A stretch of 64,000 bases of DNA from Rhynchopus euleeides. Lineage: Eukaryota; Euglenozoa; Diplonemea; Diplonemida; Diplonemidae. Made by a program: the position numbers and the translations under genes. Location of the stretch: assembly GCA_963210315.1 (NCBI GenBank), contig OY723308.1:124001-188000 (forward strand), read 5' to 3'. This document shows, piece by piece, positions 43,633 through 55,428 of the stretch. Position 1 is the first letter of the stretch. Every line of letters starts with the position of its first letter. The notes beneath the pieces were generated by a model. That model worked only from the letters and a program-made list of their open reading frames with translations, did not search any database and was not told the DNA's origin.

Positions 43633-45342
43633 TTAGGTATCCCCCTCACCCGAGGCAGCAGCAGGCACAGCCCACTTCGGTTGCTGCGGGGGGGCTGCAG
43701 CGTCATCCGCTGTGGCGGAAGGCTCGGCTGCAGGCGCGGGTGTGGGTGTGGGTGCAGGCGATGCGGGTGCCTGCTGTTCCTCCTCCGCCTCTGCCTCAGG
43801 CGCAGCCCTCTCGTCACTGTCGCTGCATGCCGACAGCTCGTCGGTGAGCCGCTTCATGTCCACGGGGGCAGACGCAGCAGCCTCGGCGGCTTCCAGATCC
43901 TCCCCTGCTGCCACCGCCTGCTTCCACAGGGCGTCGTAGGCAGGCGTCCCCCACACCATCGGTCGGGCGGGGTCGGCAGGCTGTGTCACAGTCCTCCGCT
44001 GGAGGGACGGCGGCGGGCCCGCAGCCTGCACCACCCCTGCACTCTTCAGCTCCGCATCGATGGAGCCGGACGGGTCGTTGCCGCAGCCGCCGACCCACTG
44101 CTCGGATTGCTCGGAAGCGTACACAACCTCCTCCGCCCCGAGGTCCGCCGGGGCGCCCTGCAGGATCTCCTTGTAGTCCAGCAGCACCTGGCTCGTGATG
44201 TCCTCCATCCCACCCTCAGACCCCTCTGCCTCTGCCTTGTCCCCGGTGTCGGGTGCCGCCAGGTCGGGTGATGCTTCCGCCTCTGGGTCCCCCACTGTGC
44301 CCTCCTGTGCTGCGTCGTCCTGCTGTGCTGCGCCCATCAGGGCTGCTGGGTCCACGTGGCGTGGCATCGGTGGTGTGGCGTCGGCGGCGTCAGGCGCCGG
44401 GGGGGAGTCCTTCTGCCCGCAGAGCTGGTGGAGCAGCATCTCCTTCTCCATGCGGCGCACCTCGTCGCGCTTCGCGGCGTTGCGGGCGCGCTCTGCGGTG
44501 TACCACTCGTCCTCCGCCGTGCGTTTCGTGTAGTTCATATCATGGAACTCCGTGTTTGGCACAGCCTCGCCTCTGGCATCCATCTCGGCCTTCTCCCGCT
44601 TGGCCTGGTTGATGAGCTCACGGAAGGCCAGGCGGTTCCGCTCGTTCCGCTCCACCTCCTCCCGGCGGATGGCCTCCCGCTCCGCCTTCTCCGCCTCCAC
44701 CCCGCCGCGCATCCATGCGTCGGTGGCACGGCGCTCGTCGGGAAACACAGGGCGGTCGTCGAGGTATTTCAGTGCCGCAATCTTCCCGACAATCGTCTTG
44801 CGGTACGGCTTGACGTGCTGGCAGAAGGGGTTCTGGTGGGCGTACAGAGTCAGCAGGCTTGGCATCTTGACGAAAACCTCTTCAACGCAATCCGGATCGT
44901 CGATTTTGTTGTCGTTCAGGTTTACCGTTTCCAGGGAGGGGCACTGCAGGAGATGAACAATGTCCTCCACCGAGCGCAGCCTGTTCTGCTTGAGGTTCAG
45001 CGTCTTCAGGTTGGTCAGGGTGGACAGCCCCTCCACCCGCGTGATGAAGTTGCACGCCAGGTTGACGGACACCAGGCTGGTCAGCTTGTCGAGGCCTTCA
45101 ATCTTCCGGATCAAGTTCTCCTGCAGATACAGCTGGCGCAGCTGTGTCAGCGTCTCCAGATTTTCGATCTTTTCAATCGCGTTCCCCTCCAACCACACGC
45201 ACCGCGCGTTGCAATACGCATCGATCTCGTCGATCTTATGAAACCCCTTGTAGTGGAAGTAGAGCACTTCGTTCAACTCCGGGGTGCGGTAATACCCCCC
45301 ATTTTTGCATATCGTCTTCAGGGTATCGAGCTTCATGTCCAT
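43633..45342 (-). CDS. DNAAF1: dynein axonemal assembly factor 1-like LRR protein
   Basis: Single-exon 569-aa protein. The first ~25 residues (NGGYYRTPELNEVLYFHYKG) are the characteristic entry of the DNAAF1/LRRC50/ODA7 family. Six SDS22-type leucine-rich repeats follow (for example LWLEGNAIEKIENL-like and LYLQENLIRKIEGL units), then the capping segment with PYRKTIVGKIAALKYLDDRPVFP and the WMRGGVEAE motif, also typical. After a charged coiled coil (to about residue 300) the C-terminal half is acidic and Ala/Pro-rich, as is common in this family. The protein helps pre-assemble outer and inner dynein arms in the cytoplasm, which implies a motile flagellum. Start chosen as the first of two nearby ATGs, at 45342. 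Confidence 0.92.
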   Translation of the reverse strand: MDMKLDTLKTICKNGGYYRTPELNEVLYFHYKGFHKIDEIDAYCNARCVWLEGNAIEKIENLETLTQLRQLYLQENLIRKIEGLDKLTSLVSVNLACNFITRVEGLSTLTNLKTLNLKQNRLRSVEDIVHLLQCPSLETVNLNDNKIDDPDCVEEVFVKMPSLLTLYAHQNPFCQHVKPYRKTIVGKIAALKYLDDRPVFPDERRATDAWMRGGVEAEKAEREAIRREEVERNERNRLAFRELINQAKREKAEMDARGEAVPNTEFHDMNYTKRTAEDEWYTAERARNAAKRDEVRRMEKEMLLHQLCGQKDSPPAPDAADATPPMPRHVDPAALMGAAQQDDAAQEGTVGDPEAEASPDLAAPDTGDKAEAEGSEGGMEDITSQVLLDYKEILQGAPADLGAEEVVYASEQSEQWVGGCGNDPSGSIDAELKSAGVVQAAGPPPSLQRRTVTQPADPARPMVWGTPAYDALWKQAVAAGEDLEAAEAAASAPVDMKRLTDELSACSDSDERAAPEAEAEEEQQAPASPAPTPTPAPAAEPSATADDAAAPPQQPKWAVPAAASGEGDT

Positions 45343-46284
45343 CCCGCCTCACAGACGTCCCTCCTCTACCGTGGTGTAAATGAAATCTGGCCGGGGGGTG
45401 GCAGTGGCGTTAACAGTGGTGCCGATACACAGCGTGGATACGATTTTTTTGCAGGGGGGGCGGGATCTGGTGGAGCCGCTGGGGAGGGCAGGCTGCAACC
45501 CACGACACACCACACGGTTGGCACCGAAGACACGCCCACCGCATCTGTTGGGTGTGGGCATGGCGCGCTGACAGGCAGGCGCCAAGACCACCTCCAGAGA
45601 TGAAGGCTCTAATGTGCCTGAGTCAAGCGAATCGCCGGAATAGGCTCTTGGTTTGGCTGTGTTCAAACAAGGCGTGAAGAAGGGCACAAACGTGTTTAGT
45701 TGCGTGCCACGAGCGGTGTGCTGGCATGACCCCACAGAGGGTGGGTTGTCTGTTGATCTTCAATTTGTTGCTGGTGGTATCGGCGTGCTGCAAGCCTGCT
45801 ACCACGCCCCTCCCCACCCCCACGCACCGCAAGGGCCTTCCGCAACGGGCCACCTTCCCCGCAGGAACAAAGGAACATATGTAGCGGAAAAAGAAAAGGA
45901 GAAAAAAAGGGTCGCGCAACGGAAACGAAAAATAAAACACGAAAATAAAAGGGTGCCGGCCGCCGGAGGTGGCCGGGAAAAAGAAACCTTCCCATCCAAA
46001 AACCGAAATCAGAAGGGGAGAGAAAACCCCGGTACAACCTGTATGTCGAGGACTCGGGGTTGCATGGGGTGCACTTTAATTCAAGCCTCGGGCCCGGCAC
46101 AGGAGACGGGGCCCGGGCACACAAAAGATATCAGAACACTAACCCAAAACGTTGAGTACGGATGTTTGTAGGTGGCTTTGCTCATGCGGTGTGGTGTGCC
46201 GAAGCAGATCACCAGTGGCCGCAGTGCCGAAGTCTGGCCGATAGATCGGCTCGACCGTAGGCAGATGCGGGTGTGGTGGTGTGC
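45343..46284. other. intergenic spacer
   Basis: 942 bp. No supported gene; a lysine-rich plus-strand frame near 45880-46000 is compositional. Nothing structured recognised. Confidence 0.5.
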
Positions 46285-48204
46285 TTACAGCTTGGCAGAG
46301 CCCTTCAGGCGGCCGATGACGGTCTGCGGGGCGTACTTGTCGATGTAGGACTCGGAGTGCATCATGTTGAACTCCTCGGTGGCGTCCTTCCCGGCGTACA
46401 GCAGGATGGCCTCCTTGCCGCCCGGGTGCTCGTCCAGGAACTTGGTGACGTCAAGGACACGCCCGTTGACGACGACCCAGCAGTTGTCGGCAGCCTTGTG
46501 CTCACCGACCTCCTCGATGGTGTACTCCTTCGGGCCAGACGCAGCGTCGGCCTTGCCGTCGTTGCCCTTGCCGTCGAAGTCGTACTGCGTGTCGCGCGGG
46601 ATCGGGCCCGCCGGGGCGGCCGCGGGGGCGGCGGCAGATGCCGCAGCGCCGTCGAAGCTGATCGTCACGCTCTTGGTGTTGGGGTCCACAGTCAGGTTCA
46701 CGGGCTTGCCCGCACCGCCGACCGCACCGGCACCGCCGTGGGTCATCTTGTTCAGCAGGAAGGACGACGCGGTGGCACCGCTGACACGCCCGTACACCAC
46801 GCAGTCCAGCAGGGAGGACCCGCCCAGACGGTTCTTCCCGTGGATCCCGCCCGCAACCTCGCCACCGCAGAACAGCCCGGGCACAGCCGACCCGTCCTCG
46901 CGCAGCACCTCAGCGTCGGCGTTGCACTTGATCCCGCCCAGCGTGTAGTGGATCACGGGGGTCACAATCCCGACGTAGAAGGAGTCGTCCACCTTCCACG
47001 GCATGTTGACGAAGAACTTGCGCCCGAACTGGTCGTTCTTGTTCTCGCCCGCCGCGTTGAACCCGTCGAACGCCTCACGCAGCTTCGCCTCGCTGATCCC
47101 CATGTCGCGCGCCAGCTCCGACCCGTGCGAGTACTTCTTCATCAGACCACGGCCCTCGTAGTGCAGGCAGTGCCACTCGATCGACTTCGACGACGCACCG
47201 TTCAGGATCAGGCGGTACGGGCCGTTGTCGTGTGCCCACATCTGCCCAGTCACGAAGTCACGCTTCTGCAGCTCGTCCACGAACCGGTTCCCGTCCTTGT
47301 CCAGGAAGATCCCGCCCGCCCCACGCAGCGCCTCCGCCGCGAGGAACTTCACCTTGGCGTCCGGCTCGTTCGGGTGCACAAGCGCCGTCGGGTGCACCTG
47401 CACCATGTCCAGGTCGATCGTGGTCCCCCCGACCGACTGCGCCATCTTGATCCCGTCACCGGTGCAGTGCACACCGTTCGTGGTGGGCAGCTCCATGTAC
47501 TCCGGGCGCAGCTGCTGCAGCAGCGACGTGGAGCTGAAGTCCGCGCCGTACCCGCCCGTCGTCAGGACCACAGGCCCGTGCTCCGTGTGCGTCGCGCCGT
47601 CCTTCTCGTACTGCACACCGATGACCTCCCCGCTCGCGTTCTTCACCAGCTCCTTGGCGCACGCCTTCGTGATGATGCGCACACGCTCAGGCTGCTTCGC
47701 CATGATGTCCTCCAGCTTCTCCAGCAGCGCGTACGTGATGGTCATCCCGGGGAACTTCTGCTTCCCACGGTGGGTACGCGGGAAGGAGTGCCCGCCCAGA
47801 CGCCCCAGCAGCGACAGGTCCAGCCCGAAGCTCTCAATCAGCCACTCGATGGCCGGGGCCGAGTCGTACACCAGACGCTTGTTGGTCTCCAGGTACGGGT
47901 TCACGGCGGGGTCGAACGCGTCCTTCCCCTCCATCTCCGCCTGCTTCGCCGCAGCCTCCTTCGGCGGTGCCCCCTTGATGGCCGCCTCCGCCGTGTCGCG
48001 CAGGAACGCGTCCACGGTGTCGTGCACGCCCTCACGCTGCTGCGTGCGCGTCACCGCCCCGTTGATACCAGACGTCGCCTTCGTCGAGTTCCCGCCGCAG
48101 AACGACAGCTTCTCGAGCACCACCACGTTCCCACCGCGCTCCAGCACGGTGTGGGCTGCCGACAGCCCGGCCAGCCCACCGCCCACCACAATCACCTGGC
48201 TCAT
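46285..48204 (-). CDS. soluble fumarate reductase fused to cytochrome b5, PTS1-like C-terminus
   Basis: Single-exon 639-aa flavoprotein. N-terminal FAD-binding Rossmann motif VIVVGGGLAGLSAA (G8, G10, G13) and VVVLEK; substrate-domain landmarks of the fumarate reductase/succinate dehydrogenase flavoprotein family include GGNSTKATSGIN, VQVHPTALV, HYTLGGIK, and the C-terminal RLGGSSLLDCVVYGR. After an Ala/Pro linker a cytochrome b5 domain starts near residue 545 with heme-ligand HPGG (H593) and H616. The last residues are SAKL, so A-K-L fits the peroxisome/glycosome import signal, and there is no N-terminal leader. It probably reduces fumarate to succinate to reoxidise NADH in a glycosome-like compartment, with electrons entering via the b5 heme. 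Kinetoplastid enzymes instead carry ApbE and b5-reductase domains. Confidence 0.92.
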   Translation of the reverse strand: MSQVIVVGGGLAGLSAAHTVLERGGNVVVLEKLSFCGGNSTKATSGINGAVTRTQQREGVHDTVDAFLRDTAEAAIKGAPPKEAAAKQAEMEGKDAFDPAVNPYLETNKRLVYDSAPAIEWLIESFGLDLSLLGRLGGHSFPRTHRGKQKFPGMTITYALLEKLEDIMAKQPERVRIITKACAKELVKNASGEVIGVQYEKDGATHTEHGPVVLTTGGYGADFSSTSLLQQLRPEYMELPTTNGVHCTGDGIKMAQSVGGTTIDLDMVQVHPTALVHPNEPDAKVKFLAAEALRGAGGIFLDKDGNRFVDELQKRDFVTGQMWAHDNGPYRLILNGASSKSIEWHCLHYEGRGLMKKYSHGSELARDMGISEAKLREAFDGFNAAGENKNDQFGRKFFVNMPWKVDDSFYVGIVTPVIHYTLGGIKCNADAEVLREDGSAVPGLFCGGEVAGGIHGKNRLGGSSLLDCVVYGRVSGATASSFLLNKMTHGGAGAVGGAGKPVNLTVDPNTKSVTISFDGAAASAAAPAAAPAGPIPRDTQYDFDGKGNDGKADAASGPKEYTIEEVGEHKAADNCWVVVNGRVLDVTKFLDEHPGGKEAILLYAGKDATEEFNMMHSESYIDKYAPQTVIGRLKGSAKL

Positions 48205-49781
48205 CTTGCTGCTTGCTGTGTGGTCTGTGTGAGGTCGGTGTATGGTGCAAGACAAGACCACAGCGCCGCAGCACACCAACCCAACACTGCAACGGGAAGG
48301 GGGGATGGCACCACACGGCACTGGCCCACACTCGCCATCGGGTATAATCCCAGCGCTCCTGCCACCGGGCATCGTGCTTAAAATATATTGTACCGACACC
48401 GGCCTTCTGGACGGCACCGCCCCCGAGCACCCATACCCACACCCCAGCCCTCTCATCAGCCGTGTCCGTGTCTGGTTAGCAAAGGATCCGTCACGGGTGA
48501 CTGTCTTATGTTAAAAAGCTTCGTTTCCGGTATTTACTTTGTCGGCAACATCAAAAGGACAAAAGGGGATGGCGTGCAGGACATGCACACACGCCTCCAC
48601 AGCCAAAACCCCTTTTGCAAACTTCATTTTTTTTGTTACCATCTTCTCCCCCCCCACCCCGTCTTCTGCCTTCACATCCACACCACACGCCCCCGTTCCC
48701 TATACACCGGGTATCACAGCATCGCCAACGCCATGGCACCATACTGTTGGAGCCAGCCAGTGCCTTGTTATTTCGCCGCCAGAATTCACTCAGCGCCTCT
48801 TCCCCTCAACGAAACAAGATATTCGCATGACATGCGGACACCCCCCCGTCTGAAAGTATTACCCCCTCCCCCAAAACGACCCGCTTCTCCGAGGGGAAGA
48901 GAAAAATAAACAACGGCGGCAAAAAAGAAAAAGTCAAAAATGCCGCGGGCGTTCTTTCCTTTGAAAAGAATCGCAGGAACCTTTTTTGCCCACCCCCCCC
49001 CCTCACACACCGCCCTCCCTCTCCCACCCAGTTTTCTTGCGACGCACATTCCGCCACCGCCGTTCCTCTTTTGACATCCCAAAAGACACTTGTTTTGTTG
49101 TTTTGTTGAGGTTAGCATGCATGACCCCCTCCTGGACGTAGACTCGCAGACAGAGACAACGAGGACGCTTCCAGTTGAGGCCATGGCAGAGGAAGGAAGA
49201 GATTGGGAGCGCGTGCGGGGGAGGGGGGGGGCACGAAGCGGATCGGGTGGGGTGATGAGATAGGAGGGGTGAGGAGAATGGTAGTTGTGAAGCAGGGAAA
49301 AGTAAGGCACAGACATGACCCCCTCCCCCCCTCCCTGCCCCTTCTTTCACTTGTTATGCAGGCAGCGCGCTTCCCGAAATCGAGACCCACGCCCGGCCTG
49401 TATTGTGTACGGGGTAGGTGTTGAAGGGTGGGGGGGGGGGGGGGGGGGGGGCGGGGGGTGGTTGGGTGGGGTGGGTGGACTAGGGCCACTCGCCCCCAGA
49501 TCTGCCCTTTGGAGCAAATAAAAGGGAGTGCCCTTTTCGATGGTGCTGCCACAGCCACGGAGAGGAGGAGAGAGGGGGGGGAAGGCGGCTGTGATATAAA
49601 ACACACACACATGTGCACCCTCTTCCCACCGCCCCAACGCCCTCCGCACCCGTGAAGGGTCACCCATTGCCATCTTTGGTATTTTTTTTTTAAAATTCCG
49701 TTTTGTTTTTGACAACGTTGCTGGCAGTATGGCAAGTGCCAAAAAAAATATATATATACGCCACGCCACGTGTCACCGCAC
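48205..49781. other. intergenic region, low complexity
   Basis: 1.6 kb without a supported gene. Contains a very long G run (about 49428-49452), pyrimidine tracts and CA repeats. Minus-strand proline-rich frames here (48786-49316, 49112-49770) are compositional. Confidence 0.5.
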
Positions 49782-52700
49782 TCAGATCTTCTTCTCGTCC
49801 TCCGGGGGCTTGTACTCAGGGTCAGGCAGGAGGACGATGACACCCTCCACAATCGGGGTGGCTGGGATGAACTGCTCCGATGCGATCTCCGCCCTGTCGC
49901 CCTGCTGCAGCAGCACAGGCGTGTCGTGTGTCTGGAAGCCGGTGATCCGTGCGGGCTTCCCAGCCTGCGCCACCGTGTCGACGTACGCACCCACGCGGCA
50001 CGACACGGGCTTCTCCTCCACAATCTTGTCCTCATCCTCAGAGGGGAGCACAGTCAGCAGCAGCCTGTGGTGGGTGGTGTGGTATGGATCTGTCCGGGGA
50101 GCTGGCTGTGCCATACCTGGGGTTCATTGCTGTCACGAGGTAGTACAGCATGTAGTGGTAGTTCGAGAGGATCGTGTTCTGCGGAGGGGGTGTGTGGGGT
50201 GGGTGTTTGTGGGGGTGATTCTTTTACTGCAACCATTCACCCCTGGCCTCCAGAGGGTGTGGGAGGGGGGGGTTGACACGGCCCGCAAACCCGCAATGAA
50301 TACCTCGATGTCCATCGCAGCGAAGATGACCACAAGGAGGCCTCCCAGGGCGACGGGCGACAGCAGCTGCCTGTCGCTGTGCAGCGGGCTGAGCGTCAGG
50401 TGACCCTTGCCCAGCATGACAATGCCCTGCGCCACACGCACCAGGAACAGGTGGTGTGCCTCCTTAGCGTAGTAGCTTGCAAGGTTGCGCAGCAGCGAGG
50501 CCACACGCGCGTTGTTCGTCCCTGCCGCAATCTGTCGTGGGGATGGATGTGGAGATGTGCATCTGAACAGTGCTGCACAAGGTGGCGTGCAGCAAGAGCA
50601 AGGCGCACACTCCTTTCGACTAAAGGCAGCGCAAAAATTCTCAAAAAGGGACCCCAGTGGGGAGGCGACATACGATCCCAAGCCCAAGAATGGCGTTCAT
50701 GCTGGTCTGCTTGTCGGAGTCGTGGCTCAGCTTGCTCAGCGTGTCGACAGCCTGTTGGAAGTGAACGGTGAGGCAGGGGGGGCAGCGCAGGCGGTGCGGA
50801 CGCAACATGGGTGCGCGAAATGGAAGACGTCAGCCCCACACCCCACACAACATACCTGCATGAGGGGGTTTGACACATTCGCCATCGCAAGAGCCAGCGG
50901 CACGGCACGCCTGCTCGCACCCGAGCCGTACTGCAGCACGCTGTCGAACATCCGCTTGCACATCTCGGTGCCGAGCGGCTCGCCGATGGCGATGAGGGCA
51001 ATGCCCAGAGGGGCGATCATCTCGGGTGTGATGCCCTTGTCCTTATCCTTCTCCTTTTCCTTTTCCTTCTCCTTGTCCTTGTCGTCCTTCGCATCCTTGT
51101 CCTCCTCGCCCGTCGACTCCGCGATGAGGGCAAGCAGCGCCTGGATCTGGACAACGTTCCCGGTGCCTGCGTACGCACAGATCTTAATCACACCCTCCGC
51201 GAAGTCTTTGTAGGACGGGTGCATGGCAGCGGTCGACTCGACAGCGCCGTCAGCCCCCTCCTCGCTGCCGAGGAACAGCAGCCCTGCCGCCAGCGCGATG
51301 AAGCGGCACATCGGGTTCGCGGCCTGCTTGTCATCCTTGTCGCAGAGGCAGGAGATCAGCGCCTCGCTGACGTCTTCATTGCAGCTGCCGACGTAGATCA
51401 GCCCCAGCGACAGGGCAGCGAAGGCCTGCATCTCCACCGCCTCGTCGTTGTTCACCACGACAGGCACGAGCGACTCCATCAGCTCCTCCCTGCGGCTGCC
51501 TGCGTAGGCAAAGCCCAGCCCGATGATGGCACCCAGGCGCATGTCACGCGACTTGTTAGTGAGGTAGTCATCCAGCACAGCCTTGGCAGAGTCCCACTCG
51601 CTCTTCACACCGCAGTGCAGGATGCCCAGCGCGATGAGCGTGCCTGCCTTGATGTAGTCTTCAGAGCTGTAGAGGTATTTGTCGCACTTCATCACACCCT
51701 CCTCCACGTCCCACAGGTAGAGCATCCCCAGCGACGCTGCGGCGGACATCATGCGGTGGTCCTTGTTTTTGTACATCCACTCCGACCCGCCTTCCGTGGA
51801 AGGCGTCAACAGCTTGTCTGTCTCAAACCCTGCGTTGACAAACGCATTGACAAACGTCGACGCGAGGTTGAGCTGGTGGCTGCTGATGTCGGAGCTGAGG
51901 TGGGTCCTCTGGTCCTGCAGGTGGGTCTTGTACACATCCTCCGGAGATTTCGGCGCCATGGAGTCCAGGTCCTTCGCGGTGTAGAGGAAGAATTCGGAGA
52001 GCTTCGAGTTCCAGATGAGGTTGTTGATCTGCTCGTCCTCCGTCTCCAGGATGACACGCTGCCTGCCCAGCATCAGGGCCATCTGCTGCTTGATGGGCAC
52101 CTCGGTGCACTCATCCATCAGCATGGTGATCTTGTCCATGCTGTTCAGCTTCAGCGCCATCAGCATGGCCTGCGGAAACTTCGACATCGAGTGGTACACC
52201 TCGAAGGCAATCACCAACGTCTCCTTGTTCTCCGGGTGGGGCAGATAGTACGAATTCGCGGTGAGATAGCTGCAGATCTTCTCATAGTTGTCCACCGTTG
52301 CATACTTCACAATACTCGCGAGCTGGTCGCACTCCGTCAGCAGATCGCAGGATGCAGGCTCGCCGTTGTGCCTCATGAAGTGCGGCACGATCAGATCGAT
52401 CAGCTCCTGCAGGTCACCGGTTGCCGCCTCCGCCTCCGCGCGTTTCCGCCACTCCACCCCGATGTCGTGGGTGATGAACCTCACATACTCGTGGCCCCAG
52501 GGCTCCAGGTCGCTGGGGTGCCCCTTCAGCTTGAACCCAAGGGGGGTCATGGCGGACTCCTCATCCTTCTCGGGGCTCATGGTGATGCACACGAAGGAGA
52601 GGATGTCGGCGAGAGCCTTTGCGTTCTCCTCCGAGGCAGGGAGGGCGCTGTAGTGCGTTTTGAGGGTGTCGAAGTGCGCCCTGCAGAACTTCAGGGGCTT

Positions 52701-53021
52701 GGGGATGGATGTGACGCTCCCGGTGGAGGTCCTGAGGAGGTCCGTCAGCATCGTGATGGCGAGTTTCGCGACCCCGGCATCATTCCCCTTCTCTGTTATC
52801 TTCTCTACACATTCATCGACGTCCTTCTTGATCTTCAGATCCTCCTCCGTCAGGTCCTCCTCACGCGCATGCTTCTGGATCAGCCCAGGCTTGTCCTTCT
52901 GCTTCAGAGGGTCCTCACGCTCCTTCGCGAGCTCCTCATCCGTCTTCTTCTTCTCACCCGGGTCCTCCGTCGGCACCTTAATCTTCACGGCACGCTCCTC
53001 ATCGTTGCCGCCCCCAGACAT
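49782..53021 (-). CDS. RPN1: 26S proteasome regulatory subunit RPN1 (PSMD2)
   Basis: Predicted 938-aa protein from five exons: 50856-53021, 50674-50751, 50304-50531, 50117-50178, 49782-50064 (introns 104, 142, 125 and 52 bp; donors GTATGT, GTATGT, GTATTC, GTATGG; phases 0, 0, 0, 2). N-terminal Lys/Glu-rich tail, then helical region and the proteasome/cyclosome repeats (for example [43 protein letters not shown]). Past the splice sites, [58 protein letters not shown] and the C-terminal domain are strongly RPN1. A Lys/Asp/Glu-only linker sits between repeats at 51037-51100. RPN1 is the base scaffold that docks ubiquitin receptors and deubiquitinases. Length is between human (908) and yeast (993). 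Confidence 0.95.
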
Positions 53022-53440
53022 CCCGCCGGATCACAACAGCCTCGCGGCAGCAGGGGTTACAGGGGGTAGTGTTGGGTGGGGGGAGGGGGGGAGAGAAGGC
53101 GAAGAGAAAGCGCAAACCCTCTCGCTGTCGAATCTAACGGCAGCAAGGTGCGAGGGGGGGTGGGTGGGTGGGGTTGGGAAAAACAGCCCCGCCCAGTGAG
53201 GGACTGGTGTTGTGTAAGGGGGAGGGTGGGGTATGTGTGTGTGTGCACGAGGGGCGGTGCGTGTCACAAAAAAAAGCCCGCAAGGCCCTCTGTCGAAATG
53301 GGTGGTGTTGGTGGTGTTGTTGTTGGTGTGCTGGGGGAGGGGGGTAACACTGAGGAGGCAAGCAGAAACGTGTGTCGTTCGCATCGCCGTGTTGCCAACA
53401 ACGCAAGGGGGGGGGGGGCGTGGTGTGCGGTGTTGGAGGG

Positions 53441-53490
53441 GGGTGATAGGTAAGAAAATCTGTTTGCTTTTTTGAAAAAGGGGGGGGGGA
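53441..53490 (+). repeat. 50-bp dispersed repeat upstream of RPN1
   Basis: Copy of 31838-31890 in the same orientation relative to the downstream minus-strand gene, about 420 bp upstream of the RPN1 ATG. Only homopolymer lengths and a few bases differ. Confidence 0.8.
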
Positions 53491-55241
53491 GCTGTGTGGG
53501 TGTTGGAGGGGGGGGGGGTCGGGTCCATCGCAGCCCCACCCTGGCGGCATTGATCTGCCTCTTGTTTTATTGCCTCCCAAAAAGATATAGGAACCTCTTC
53601 TTCACGAACTGCATGCACACAGGTGCACGCGACACACCCGGCCTTCTCCGTTACCGCCCTCTTCACATCGGATGTCCCTTTCTATTGGCCTCGACAACCG
53701 GCAGACAAGCGCCTGTTCTGTTTCCCATTCACACCCCGCTTCCTGCGGGGAAGATGGAGGGCGCAACGTGCGACATTTTTTTCTTCTTTGCGCACCAATT
53801 TCGCCTGTGTGGGAAAAGGTTCCACTCTGCGGTAAAAGAAAAACAGTGCCAGTACAAGACCATCCATTCTTAGAATTTGTTGATGTTGCTGGTGATGTTG
53901 CTCTTCCTCTCGGGGCGGCTTGACGTTGTTCTACACTATAAATCGACAGGCTTGCCTGCAGTGAAGGACGACTTTGTTTGAACATTTTTCTTGATCGTGT
54001 CCCTAACAGTCATCCTCGGAGGGACCCTCAGAGGGGAGCGGGCAATTGTCGCGAAAGAGCATTATTGATCTACTGGGAGGGTGCCCGTCCCACTCTACTG
54101 CAGAAAACAAAGCAAGCCCTCCCCGAGCAACAACAGGAGGCAAGCTGGCACAGCCTTTCTTTTGGCACGGAGAGTGAAAGAGGCTCACCCACCGGGGAAA
54201 TCATTCGTGAACGTGTGGCGAGGGGGAGAGGGGGGGCGGTGGTGGTGGTGGGTGGGGGTGGGTGGGCATAACATTACCCCCACCACGACAGACCCTACCC
54301 GACCCAACCCATCATCCAATAGGGCAAAAACAACAAGACAAACAGATGGATGAAGGAGGGGGGGGAGTGGGGGAAGAGAGAGGGAGAGAGAGAGAGAGAC
54401 AGAAAGCAAAAAAACCGGGAGGTTGTGGGAAAACGTGAGGGCTCTAGGGTGGGGGTGTGGGGGGGGAGTGGGGGAAGGGATCTGTTAGAGGAGAAAATTT
54501 TTTGGGGGCGGATAGGGGAGGACCCGGTGCAGAAAGTGGAGAGTGGGGAGGGGATGGAGAGGGGGGGGCGGGGCGGGGGGACGCCCTGTGAAAACCCCCC
54601 CCCCTCCCCTCTCCCTCCCACACACCTGGGGGAAATAATGAAAATGCGGTAAGGTTGGGCACAACACCATATGTGTACAAGGGGTGTCCATAACCTCTGA
54701 TACGTGGTCTGAACGATTTGAAATTTTATATTTTTTTTATCTTTTCTGCGACATGCGCTACTTCCATGCAACAGCACCTCCCCTCCCCTCCAGTCTAAGA
54801 GAAGAAGAGTTCGCGTTGGCACCAGGTTCATCTGACAGCATGTCGCTTCATTTTTTTTGAACGGATCGGATTGCTCTCTCTCTCTCTCTCCCAACCTACC
54901 CCACCCCACATTGCCTCACTCTGCTATGAACAAGCCTTGCTCAACACCTGCCCTGTGTGATGTTCTGAAGGAACTCTGGCTAAACACCCCAAAACAGAGT
55001 GAACAGAACACACAAGCCTGTCCGGACACAGCGGTGATCAGGCAAGCCTCGGCAGGCCACAGCAAACAATGGGCAATATGATGTTCCAGAGGGGAGCGAC
55101 ATACTTCTTCTAAATTACTTTTTTGTTGCATGCAAGGGGCGAGGGGAATTGGGCGGGGAGGGGGGGGGGGGAGGGGAAGAGGGTGGTGAGGCGAACGCGC
55201 GTGTGTTGCCGAGTCCCGGCGGGGGGGGGGGGGAAGGCACA

Positions 55242-55428
55242 CACGGTGGACTCCCACACGTCAGGGTGCACCTTTTTGGGATATCGGAATATCGGGGGTC
55301 CAGACCCCCGCTCGCGGGGGTCGTCTGGGCACCAAAAATAGCAGGGCAGACTCCCGCTAGCGGGGGTCCAGACCCCCACTCGCGGGGGTCTCCCAGACCC
55401 CCGCTCCAGGGGGTGGGAGTCCACCGTG
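55242..55428. mobile_element. 187-bp miniature TIR element sharing element 3 ends
   Basis: Begins CACGGTGGACTCCC and ends GGGAGTCCACCGTG, flanked on both sides by CA. The interior is almost entirely imperfect palindromes of the GACCCCCGCTCGCGGGGGTC and GACTCCCGCTAGCGG type, as in the subterminal parts of element 3. No coding capacity; a non-autonomous relative mobilised by the same machinery is likely. Confidence 0.85.
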
